A stretch of DNA of 21,786 nt from a virus, in IMG/VR virus record IMGVR_UViG_3300007352_000437, positions 1 to 21,786 of that record. One strand, 5' to 3'. Shown here piece by piece: positions 16,216 through 21,786 of the stretch. A program made the translations under genes and the position numbers. Position 1 is the first letter of the stretch. Every line of letters starts with the position of its first letter. The notes below the pieces were generated by a model. It did not search any database. It saw only the letters and a list, made by a program, of their open reading frames with translations, and was not told where the DNA came from.

Positions 16216-18189
16216 CTACGACAGCAGGGCGCCAGTGCCCTTGACGAACGACTCGCCGCGGCGCACTGCGGTGTCGGCCATCGAGTAGCTGGTGATCAGG
16301 ATCTGGCCGCGGGCGGCTTTGGTGACGACATCGACCACGATCTCGAGGTCGTTGCCCCACATGCCCACCAAGAGGTCGTTCCAGTTGCCGAAGACCAGGC
16401 CGTGCTCGTTCGCGCCGGCGCCGAGCGTCTTGGAGATCTGGTTCGTGGTCCGGGCGGGGTAGCCGCCGAGCTCGCCCTCGCGGTAGGTGCCCGACCACAG
16501 GAACACCGGGTAGCCGCTGACCAGGGGCGTGCGCTTGAGCACGCCGGCCATCAGCGGGGTGGTCATCCAGGACAGCGCGCCGAGGTCGGCGTTCTTGTCC
16601 GCGACCAGGGCGGGCATCGTGGTGATGTCCGCGAGGTCGGGCACGCCGCCCACCGGGTGGGATTGCACGTCGGCAGCGCCGTAGATGCCCACGGGCTGCT
16701 TGTCCGTGCCCTTGCCGTGCAGCGCGCCCAGGTCCAGGGCCAGTCCGTGGCCGGTCGCCAGGTCGCTGCGGATGTCCGCCTCGACATCGATTGAGGACAT
16801 CACCAAGAGCTGCCGCGGGATCTGCACTTGGCCGATCAGGGTCTTGGGCGAGAGCGACACGTAGCCGTACGCCGGCTCGGACTGCGGCGCGTCGCTCGGC
16901 GGATTCTCCTCCATCCACGCGACCGTGGGCGCGCCGGTCTTCTTGTTGAAGTACACGACACCCTGCAGACCCGGGTAGAGCTTGGCGCCAGCGACCAGGA
17001 CCAGCGCCCGGTTGCGCAGCAGGTCGATCATGTCGGGCATGATCTGCTGGCCAACCAAGGTCGCCCCGCCCGTGGGCTGGGTCGTGCCCAGGACGCGCTG
17101 CTGGTCGTCGCCGTCCAGGCGCCACGGCACCAGCACGCCGCCGTGGTCGGCGCCGGTGCGGTGCTTGGTGAGCTCGTCGTGGACCTCGGCCTCCAGACCG
17201 TCGTACCGGCTGCGCTTGCCGTCCATCAGCTCGGCCTGCATGCGGATGGCGCGGTGGATGGAGTAGCGCTTCTTGTCCCGGACCGGCATCGCGGCCAGCG
17301 CTTCGGCCGCCGGCTGCGCGGGTCCTTGGGTGCGGACGGCCTTGAGAATCTCGCGCGAGACCTGGTCCGGCGTCAGGCCCTGCCTGAGCCAGCCGGCCGC
17401 CTTGTCGGTCACGCCGTAGGACTGGGCCATGTCCATGATCTCGGCCGCTTCGGCGCCGCGATCCCGCATCTCGACCTTGGGCGCCGGCGCAGGGGCCGGT
17501 GCCACCGGGGTCTCGGTGCCCGGCGCGGGGGCTTGGGCCGCGGTGGGCTGGGTTCCTGCATCGACACTCATGGTTCGCTCTCCTTCGCAGGCGGGTTCTT
17601 CGATCGTGAACTCGACCAGATCGACGTCGGGCGCCGTTCGTGCGCGTCCGAAGCCGACCTTCGGGTCAGCGGGGATGGGTTCGGTGGAGACTTCATAGGG
17701 CATCCAGCGGCAGCGGTAGGTGGCCAGGCCCGTCTTCTTGTCCTTCGAGACCATCTCCATCGACAGGACCTGGTAGCCCACCGAGACAGTCTTGATGTGC
17801 CCCTCGCGGAGCATCGTCTCTTGCTCCTGGCCCAGCGGGATGGACGAGAAGCTGGCCATACCGCGCAGACGCTTGCGCTTCTCGTCGAGCTCGATGTCGT
17901 TCACCGAGCCAAAGTGCAGCAGGCGCTGGTGGGACTTGATCAGCGGCAGGCCGATCTTGGCGCGGCCGAGGTCCACATCGCCAGCGACGTGGGACAGGAC
18001 CTCGTCGTACTCCTCCCAGGTGTCCCAGGAGTAGCGGCGCACGGGCGCTTCGCTGGAGAAGGACACCGGGTAGAGGCGGACCTCACCCTCGCCGCCATCG
18101 GCGCGGGCCTCGACTTCGACCTCGAAGTCGCGGTACTGGATGCGCGGCACCTTCACGGTGCGCGTCTTGATGGCACTTGGCGTTTCCAT
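16216..18189 (-). CDS. Prohead protease-major capsid protein fusion (HK97 type)
   Basis: A 657-residue polyprotein. Residues 1-205 are an HK97-type U35 prohead protease: V-R-R-Y-S-W-D-T-W near 50, L-P-L-I-K-S-H-Q-R with probable catalytic His87, I-K-T-V-S-V-G-Y with probable Ser136, and Y-E-V-S-T-E-P-I-P-A-D with Glu166 as the likely third member. A Pro/Ala linker (205-240) leads to a helical scaffold-like delta region (about 240-345). G-G-V-L-V-P at 351-356 then marks the start of the HK97 capsid fold, which runs to the end. In HK97 these are two genes, a 225-aa protease and a 385-aa capsid protein; here there is no stop between them. Met207 has its own strong ribosome site, so free capsid protein is probably also made. 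The outer start at 18189 has no clear ribosome site. Confidence 0.88.
   Translation of the reverse strand: METPSAIKTRTVKVPRIQYRDFEVEVEARADGGEGEVRLYPVSFSSEAPVRRYSWDTWEEYDEVLSHVAGDVDLGRAKIGLPLIKSHQRLLHFGSVNDIELDEKRKRLRGMASFSSIPLGQEQETMLREGHIKTVSVGYQVLSMEMVSKDKKTGLATYRCRWMPYEVSTEPIPADPKVGFGRARTAPDVDLVEFTIEEPACEGERTMSVDAGTQPTAAQAPAPGTETPVAPAPAPAPKVEMRDRGAEAAEIMDMAQSYGVTDKAAGWLRQGLTPDQVSREILKAVRTQGPAQPAAEALAAMPVRDKKRYSIHRAIRMQAELMDGKRSRYDGLEAEVHDELTKHRTGADHGGVLVPWRLDGDDQQRVLGTTQPTGGATLVGQQIMPDMIDLLRNRALVLVAGAKLYPGLQGVVYFNKKTGAPTVAWMEENPPSDAPQSEPAYGYVSLSPKTLIGQVQIPRQLLVMSSIDVEADIRSDLATGHGLALDLGALHGKGTDKQPVGIYGAADVQSHPVGGVPDLADITTMPALVADKNADLGALSWMTTPLMAGVLKRTPLVSGYPVFLWSGTYREGELGGYPARTTNQISKTLGAGANEHGLVFGNWNDLLVGMWGNDLEIVVDVVTKAARGQILITSYSMADTAVRRGESFVKGTGALLS
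17569..17585 (-). promoter_or_regulatory. Internal ribosome site and start for free capsid protein
   Basis: Within the fusion gene, AAGGAGAG at 17585-17578 is followed by 6 bases and an ATG at 17571-17569, in frame (codon 207). It stands exactly at the junction between the protease domain and the delta region. Translation from here gives a 451-residue precursor, close in layout to HK97 gp5 (delta domain plus mature capsid). The site is far better than that of the outer start, which would give capsid protein in excess over protease fusion, recalling the nested in-frame starts of lambda C/Nu3. Confidence 0.72.
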
Positions 18190-18221
18190 GCACCCAGTAG
18201 TGATGCAATCGCGAAGGCCCG

Positions 18222-18248
18222 ACCAATCTAAATGTCATTTAGATTGGT
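18222..18248. promoter_or_regulatory. Palindrome in the divergent capsid/connector gap
   Basis: ACCAATCTAAATG (18222-18234) and its exact reverse complement (18236-18248) flank a single T, forming a nearly perfect 27-bp palindrome. It is AT-rich in a GC-rich window and lies in the 90-bp gap between two divergent genes (starts at 18189 and 18280). This is where an operator, bidirectional promoter element or recombination site could sit. No T-tract follows on either strand, so an intrinsic terminator is unlikely. An ATG within the palindrome (18232) is in frame with the connector gene but has no ribosome site. No convincing -35/-10 pair was found. Confidence 0.7.
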
Positions 18249-18279
18249 GGGCTCATGCGCGCGGTGGCACCGTGAGCGC

Positions 18280-18837
18280 ATGGCAATCGAACTCGCAAAC
18301 CTCCCTGACCAGTTCGCCGCCGGCACGACCGTCTGCTACCGCAGGCGGCTTGTCGACCATCCGGCCTCAGAAGGGTGGACGCTGCAGGTCTACCTGGCCG
18401 GCGCGAGCGTGCGCGCCAAGACGGCGGTCGCCGACGGCGACGACTTCCTGATCACCATCGAGGCCACAGACACCGAGGGCGGATTCGCTGCCGGCCTCTA
18501 CAAGTGGGTCGAGCGGGTCTCGAACTCGGGCGGCGAGGTCTACGAGGTGGGCCGCGGCTCGGTCACGGTGCTGCCCAACCTGGCCGAAGCCACCGAAGGC
18601 AGCGAGCAGGAGTGGATCGAACGGGCGATCGCCACGCTGCGTGCTCACATCGAAGGCCGGCTGCCCGCGGGGATGGAGAGCTACCAGATCGCCGGCCGCG
18701 TCGTGGCGAAGATGCCGATCAAGGAGGCGGTCAGCCTCCTGTCCAGCCTCGAGTCCCGCCTGGCTGGTCTGCAGAACACCGGGTCCTTCACGCGGCCAGT
18801 CCTCGTGTCGTTCACCGGACCCGGGTTCGACCGATGA
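18280..18837 (+). CDS. Putative head-tail connector (gpW-like), upstream of portal
   Basis: A 185-residue protein ending in an ATGA overlap with the portal gene, the position of lambda gpW. The first 100 residues form strands (T-V-C-Y-R-R-R-L-V-D-H-P-A-S-E-G-W-T-L-Q-V-Y-L-A-G, then G-L-Y-K-W-V-E-R-V-S). The C-terminal half is helical, and A-G-M-E-S-Y-Q-I-A-G-R-V-V-A-K-M-P-I-K-E-A-V-S-L-L resembles the gpW-type ending that precedes portal genes in many siphophages. The start at 18280 is preferred over 18232, which lies within the palindrome. The ribosome site is weak. In standard order a terminase gene lies upstream; here the upstream neighbour is the divergent capsid gene. Confidence 0.65.
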   Translation: MAIELANLPDQFAAGTTVCYRRRLVDHPASEGWTLQVYLAGASVRAKTAVADGDDFLITIEATDTEGGFAAGLYKWVERVSNSGGEVYEVGRGSVTVLPNLAEATEGSEQEWIERAIATLRAHIEGRLPAGMESYQIAGRVVAKMPIKEAVSLLSSLESRLAGLQNTGSFTRPVLVSFTGPGFDR

Positions 18838-20345
18838 AGCGGCCGCTGCAGACACGCGTCCGGCGCGCATTCCAGCTCGCGATGCGAGAGCTTCGGGGCC
18901 AGCGCGGCGTCTTCGACGGGGCGGGCGTCCACCGGCTGCTTTTGGACTGGATCGCCCAGACCCGGTCCGCGGACGAGGAAGTCCGTGGCGACATCCGCAT
19001 GCTGCGCGCCCGCGCCCGTGAGCTCGGCCGCAACAACAGCTACGTCAAACGCTACTTCCGCCTCCTGGTGACCAACGTCATCGGGCCCATGGGGATCAAG
19101 CTCCAGGCCCAGGTTTGGGCCGGCGACCAGCCCGACACCAAGACCAACGCGGCTATCGAGGCGGCCTGGAATGCCTGGGCCACTGGCCCGGTCACGGTCG
19201 ACGGTCGGCTCACTCTGCGCCGCTTCGAGAAGCTCGTCATCAAGACGGTAGCGTGCGATGGCGAGGCATTTGTTCGCCTGTGGCGGGGGTTCGAGGGCAA
19301 CGCCTTCGGTCTGGCCCTGCAGGCGATCGATGCTGATCTGATCGACGAGACGTTCAATCGCCCACGTCGCGGGGCGCAGAACGAGATCCGCATGGGCGTC
19401 GAGATTGACGCCATCGGACGGCCGGTCGGCTATTGGGTCTGGGATGCCGTGGGCACCGACTTGGTGCGGGAGCGCTACTTCGTGCCTGCGGGCGAGATGC
19501 TCCACCTGTACGACCCCGAGCGTGTGAACCAGACCCGCGGCGTGACCTGGGTCCATTCGGTCATGGTCCCGGCGCACATGCTCAATGCCTACGAGGAGTC
19601 GGAGGCCGTCGCAGCCCGGATCGGCGCCTCGAAGATGGGGCTGTTCGAGAAGCGCGCCGACTCGCTGGCCGGGGACCTTGCGGCCAGCTCGAAGCCCGCG
19701 ACCATGGAGGCTAACCCAGGCACGTTCGAGATCGTCCCTGACGGCTACGAGTTCAAGGCCTGGGAGCCGGATCACCCGACCGCCCAATTCCCGGCGTTCA
19801 TCAAGCAGATGCTCCGCAAGATCGCCTCAGGGTTCAGCGTCTTCTACAACGTGCTCGCCAATGACGCGGAGGGCGTCAGCTACTCCACGATGCGGAGCTT
19901 TGCGTTGGTCGAGCGCGACGACTGGCGGTCTATCCAGCAGGACTTCATCGACGGGTGGCGCCGGCCGCTGTACGCGGTGTGGCTTGGCATGGCTTTGCTC
20001 ACGGGCGGCCTGAAGCTCCCTTCCCGCGACCCCTCCCGCTACCTAGCTGTCCGGCATCGTCCGCGCGGCTGGCAATGGATCGACCCCGAAAAGGAAGCCC
20101 GGGCGGCTGTGATCTCGATCCAGAACGGATTGGGGACGAGAACCGGCTTCCTCGCCGAGAAGGGCGAGGACATCGAGGACGTCTTCGCCGAGTTGGCCAG
20201 GGAGCAGGCGCTGGCCGAGGAGTACGGGATCAACGTCTCGGGCGAAGTGCCGGCGAGCCAGAAGGATTCGGCCGATGGGTCCGACGAGGCGGCCAGCGGC
20301 GACGAAGCAAGCGAGAAGAGCGGTAGCGCAAGCGCGACCTCGTGA
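18834..20345 (+). CDS. Phage portal protein, lambda type
   Basis: A 503-residue portal protein that would form the dodecameric ring through which DNA enters the head. Family features are R-A-R-A-R-E-L-G-R-N-N-S-Y-V-K-R-Y near residue 65, then N-V-I-G-P-M-G-I-K-L-Q-A, A-C-D-G-E-A-F-V-R-L-W, I-D-A-D-L-I-D-E, and the C-terminal crown region P-E-K-E-A-R-A-A-V-I-S-I-Q-N-G-L-G-T-R-T, which matches the lambda-type (gpB) family well. An acidic Ser/Asp/Glu/Ala tail ends the protein. The length is close to lambda gpB (533). It is coupled to the gpW-like gene by ATGA. It lies on the opposite strand from the protease-capsid gene that normally follows it. Confidence 0.93.
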   Translation: MKRPLQTRVRRAFQLAMRELRGQRGVFDGAGVHRLLLDWIAQTRSADEEVRGDIRMLRARARELGRNNSYVKRYFRLLVTNVIGPMGIKLQAQVWAGDQPDTKTNAAIEAAWNAWATGPVTVDGRLTLRRFEKLVIKTVACDGEAFVRLWRGFEGNAFGLALQAIDADLIDETFNRPRRGAQNEIRMGVEIDAIGRPVGYWVWDAVGTDLVRERYFVPAGEMLHLYDPERVNQTRGVTWVHSVMVPAHMLNAYEESEAVAARIGASKMGLFEKRADSLAGDLAASSKPATMEANPGTFEIVPDGYEFKAWEPDHPTAQFPAFIKQMLRKIASGFSVFYNVLANDAEGVSYSTMRSFALVERDDWRSIQQDFIDGWRRPLYAVWLGMALLTGGLKLPSRDPSRYLAVRHRPRGWQWIDPEKEARAAVISIQNGLGTRTGFLAEKGEDIEDVFAELAREQALAEEYGINVSGEVPASQKDSADGSDEAASGDEASEKSGSASATS

Positions 20346-20366
20346 GCGCGGCGTACTGCGATGGGC

Positions 20367-20382
20367 GCCCCGTGTCCGGGGC
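20367..20382 (+). other. Short GC-rich hairpin between portal and secreted protein genes
   Basis: GCCCCG (20367-20372) and CGGGGC (20377-20382) can pair around a TGTC loop, 19 bases upstream of the GTG start at 20402. No T-run follows, so it is not an obvious intrinsic terminator. It may act on the mRNA between the portal gene and the next gene, for example as a processing or attenuation element, or it may be incidental in GC-rich DNA. Confidence 0.35.
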
Positions 20383-20401
20383 AAAGCCGAAAGGTGAAGT
20401 C

Positions 20402-20779
20402 GTGAGGAAGATTGTGATCTGCCTGCTGATCCTGATCGCGGCCGTGACCTGGCCACCGCTGCCTGGTCTGGCAGCCCAGGATGGAGCTCGCGCCGGCGTC
20501 ACCGGCTGGGTGCCCTTCTACGGCACTGGCCAGGTGGGATCGAAGAGAGCGCACATCCTCGACATGTACGCGCTGCCCGACCTGGGAACGGTCTCCATGT
20601 CGTTCTGGAGCTATAACGCTACCACGGGGACCTGGTCGAAGCTCAAGCCGAAGGTGGCGCTTGGAGACACCGTCTTCACTCTGCGCGAGGGCCTGCCCGT
20701 GCGCTTCATCTTCGAGCCGAATGCTCCGGACGCGGCCTACCTCTCGGGCGACGGGCGAGCGGACTTGATGTGGGAGTGA
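20402..20779 (+). CDS. Signal-peptide protein in the portal transcript, 125 aa
   Basis: A small exported protein of unknown family. A GTG start at 20402 (AAAGGTGA site upstream) gives M-R-K-I-V-I-C-L-L-I-L-I-A-A-V-T-W, a basic and hydrophobic signal segment, with a likely cleavage region A-A-Q near residue 26. The mature part (about 100 aa) is strand-rich: G-W-V-P-F-Y-G-T-G-Q-V-G-S-K-R, M-S-F-W-S-Y-N-A-T-T-G-T-W-S, then F-I-F-E-P-N-A-P-D-A-A-Y. No Cys pair or catalytic motif is seen. The frame is open from 20342, but the extra residues do not look like a natural N-terminus. It lies 57 bp after the portal stop and 5 bp before the next gene, so it is probably cotranscribed with the portal. Cargo or host-surface modification is a possibility. 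Confidence 0.6.
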   Translation: MRKIVICLLILIAAVTWPPLPGLAAQDGARAGVTGWVPFYGTGQVGSKRAHILDMYALPDLGTVSMSFWSYNATTGTWSKLKPKVALGDTVFTLREGLPVRFIFEPNAPDAAYLSGDGRADLMWE

Positions 20780-20784
20780 TTGCC

Positions 20785-21273
20785 ATGCGAATCGTGATCC
20801 TCTCGCTGGCCGTCCTCGGACTGGCGGCGGCGCTGCCCGCGGCGGCGTGGGCCCAGTACGGAGGCGCCCTGCACAGCGGCGGCTGGGCCAACGGGATGGG
20901 CGTGCCCATGCCGGCGCGCTCGGCCGCGGCCGCGCCGGTCATGCTGGAACTGGTGCCGCAGACGCGGTTCTTGGCCGGGGGCACCAACTCCTACCTGTAC
21001 ATCTACCTCAACGCCCCGCTGTCGCAGGCGCGGGGGAGGATCCGCATCGTCCGTGTCGCCGATTCGGTGATCGTCGGCACGAGCAACTGGACCAGTGCCT
21101 CCGACAACCGCGCGCTCGTCTCTGGGCTGGTAGTCGGGACCACCTACCGCGCCGATGTGGAATTGGAAGCTCTCGACCCCGCGTGGCTGAGCGTGCCGTG
21201 GACCACGTTCATCCCCTCCTATGTGCAGCCGAGCAAGAACGATCCACCGTTTGATTGGCAGCTGCATTCTTAG
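20785..21273 (+). CDS. Signal-peptide protein in the portal transcript, 162 aa
   Basis: An exported protein beginning M-R-I-V-I-L-S-L-A-V-L-G-L-A-A-A-L-P-A-A-A-W-A-Q, a clear Sec signal with an A-W-A cleavage motif after residue 23. A GGGAGTG ribosome site precedes the ATG at 20785. The mature part starts Gly/Asn-rich (G-G-A-L-H-S-G-G-W-A-N-G-M-G), then has a strand-rich segment that could be a single Ig/fibronectin-like domain (Y-L-Y-I-Y-L-N-A-P-L, I-R-I-V-R-V-A-D-S-V-I-V-G-T, G-T-T-Y-R-A-D-V-E-L-E-A-L). No family recognised. It follows the other signal-peptide gene by 5 bp and precedes the one-TM protein gene by 22 bp, so these three look like one unit. A sheath, adhesion or surface-exclusion role is possible but unproven. 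Confidence 0.62.
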   Translation: MRIVILSLAVLGLAAALPAAAWAQYGGALHSGGWANGMGVPMPARSAAAAPVMLELVPQTRFLAGGTNSYLYIYLNAPLSQARGRIRIVRVADSVIVGTSNWTSASDNRALVSGLVVGTTYRADVELEALDPAWLSVPWTTFIPSYVQPSKNDPPFDWQLHS

Positions 21274-21295
21274 CTGCGGAGCCGGAGGGCAAGCG

Positions 21296-21655
21296 ATGGA
21301 GATGGCATTCGAGGCAGCCCGCAGTTTGGGACTCGGTGGGCTCGGGCTGATGGCGACGATGCTGGCCGTGAAACTGGCGATCCAAGTCGTCGACCTCGCA
21401 CGAAACCAGGTTTGGCGGCGCAGTGGCAGCAACGGGACGAAGGTCGCCTTCGAGGAACTGAAGGTCGTCTGCCCTCTGGCGCCGGGACGGCATTCCCTGG
21501 ACGACGTCCACGAGGTCCTGATCCAGATCCGCAGCGGCATGGAGCGGCTCAACGAGACCCAGAAGGAGATCGAGACGGACATGAAGGACCGCAGCCAGCG
21601 CCTGTGCGACATCCTCGGAGCGCTACGTCTTGAACTGGCGAGAAGGGATGGCTGA
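21296..21655 (+). CDS. One-TM coiled-coil protein, possible lysis-related membrane protein
   Basis: A 119-residue protein with a GGAGGG ribosome site. A hydrophobic helix at about residues 11-33 (L-G-L-G-G-L-G-L-M-A-T-M-L-A-V-K-L-A-I-Q) is followed by basic residues (W-R-R), a short linker, then an amphipathic helical region, V-H-E-V-L-I-Q-I-R-S-G-M-E-R-L-N-E-T-Q-K, likely a coiled coil continuing to the C-terminus. Small membrane proteins with one TM segment and a charged helical tail occur among phage holin-type and other morphogenesis-linked proteins; there is no second TM segment. The frame is open from 21221, but 21296 carries the ribosome site. Its stop overlaps the start of the truncated next gene. 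Function unknown. Confidence 0.55.
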   Translation: MEMAFEAARSLGLGGLGLMATMLAVKLAIQVVDLARNQVWRRSGSNGTKVAFEELKVVCPLAPGRHSLDDVHEVLIQIRSGMERLNETQKEIETDMKDRSQRLCDILGALRLELARRDG

Positions 21656-21704
21656 GGTGACCAGCAGGGATCTATTCGACAAGGCGATGTCAACGCCGGT
21701 TTGA
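21648..21704 (+). pseudogene. 5' end of a gene cut by the IS21-like end
   Basis: ATG at 21648 (8-bp overlap with the preceding stop) or GTG at 21657 opens a frame reading M-A-E-V-T-S-R-D-L-F-D-K-A-M. At 21688 the IS21-like terminus begins and the frame ends in TGA at 21702-21704 inside it. Overlap with the upstream gene suggests this was the next gene in the portal transcript. Fourteen codons are too few to identify it. It would be the first place to look for a missing lysis or packaging gene on the other side of the insertion. Confidence 0.45.
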
Positions 21705-21786
21705 TTCTCCCCTTTTCCGCCGAAGTAATTTTCCCCACCCCATGACCTCTCGTCCGGTCAGCTGACCGGTCTGGCATCATCCTCCT
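21688..21786. mobile_element. IS21-like element end (right contig edge), inverted relative to 1-99
   Basis: Starts TGTCAACGCC and is the exact reverse complement of bases 1-99. The boundary at 21687/21688 interrupts the small frame beginning at 21648. The two edges carry the same end of the same element in opposite orientation, so the element body lies outside the window on both sides, or the assembly graph joins both edges at one repeat node. Confidence 0.55.

Noticed and set aside
16193-17125. Upstream extension of the 101-residue protein through the capsid gene region
   Set aside because: The extension is an out-of-phase reading of the capsid gene, Arg/Gly-rich and without motifs; the short protein starts naturally at 16192.
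16828-18231. Plus-strand open frame (467 codons) opposite the protease-capsid gene
   Set aside because: It is an antisense shadow in GC-rich coding DNA; the minus-strand frame has clear protease and capsid motifs.
18222-18248. Palindrome as a hairpin telomere (protelomerase) site or intrinsic terminator
   Set aside because: It is shorter than known telomere resolution sites, no protelomerase gene is visible, and no T-tract follows on either strand.
18681-19787. Minus-strand open frame (368 codons) opposite the portal gene
   Set aside because: The plus strand encodes an unmistakable portal protein; the antisense frame has low-information Arg/Gly/Asp-rich sequence.
20737-21780. Minus-strand open frame (347 codons) opposite the signal-peptide genes and running into the right repeat
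   Set aside because: It starts within the IS-like repeat with the same residues as the false N-terminus at the left edge, and it is Arg/Pro/Ser-rich with no domain; the plus-strand genes have ribosome sites and signal peptides.

Overview
The window looks like one complete contig from a high-GC bacterium, cut at both ends inside the same insertion sequence. Bases 1-99 are the exact reverse complement of bases 21688-21786, and the match stops at base 100. Those 99 bases look like the outer end of an IS21-type element. The host cannot be named. GC-rich coding sequence, strong AGGAGG-type ribosome sites and a lipoprotein whose mature start reads C-S-E-N-D-P-T-R-P fit a Gram-negative, possibly from the Eisenbacteria/Gemmatimonadota-like candidate phyla. 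That is a guess from style, not a match.

Left part (1-2855): nested insertions and a damaged metal-resistance locus. An IS21-like end interrupts an IS3-family transposase gene, and the IS3 right end (to 474) interrupts a CzcA/CusA-type RND efflux pump, leaving its last 113 codons. A small CDF cation exporter, a DUF302 protein and a small exported protein follow, overlapping like an operon. The exported protein's reading frame runs antisense through a decayed second copy of the 3' end of a phage tail gene (2097-2216). A Met/His/Cys-rich lipoprotein gene lies opposite (2328-2855).

Middle (3014-18189, minus strand): a long, tightly packed siphophage morphogenesis operon. In transcription order it carries a protease-capsid fusion with a strong internal start for free capsid protein, a small head protein, a probable decoration or structural protein, a head-tail joining protein, a tail terminator and the tail tube protein. 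Then come a tail assembly chaperone with a -1 frameshift site (T TTT TTC plus a downstream stem), the tape measure protein, two large tail proteins (one with a discoidin-like domain), two distal-tail-like proteins, a BR0599/DUF2163 protein and a gpJ-like tail tip protein. Nearly all junctions are stop/start overlaps.

Right part (18280-21687, plus strand): the head-tail connector and lambda-type portal genes run divergently from the capsid gene. In lambda-like phages these sit directly upstream of the protease/capsid genes on the same strand. The 90-bp divergent gap holds an AT-rich palindrome (13-bp arms, 1-bp centre). After the portal come two signal-peptide proteins, a one-TM coiled-coil protein and the first codons of a gene cut off by the IS21-like end. 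No terminase, integrase, NlpC/P60 peptidase or recognisable endolysin is visible, so the block is a structural cassette (prophage remnant, GTA-like element or part of a larger prophage). The most notable signals are the dual-start protease-capsid gene, the frameshift site, the split divergent head module with its palindrome, and the decayed second tail gene.
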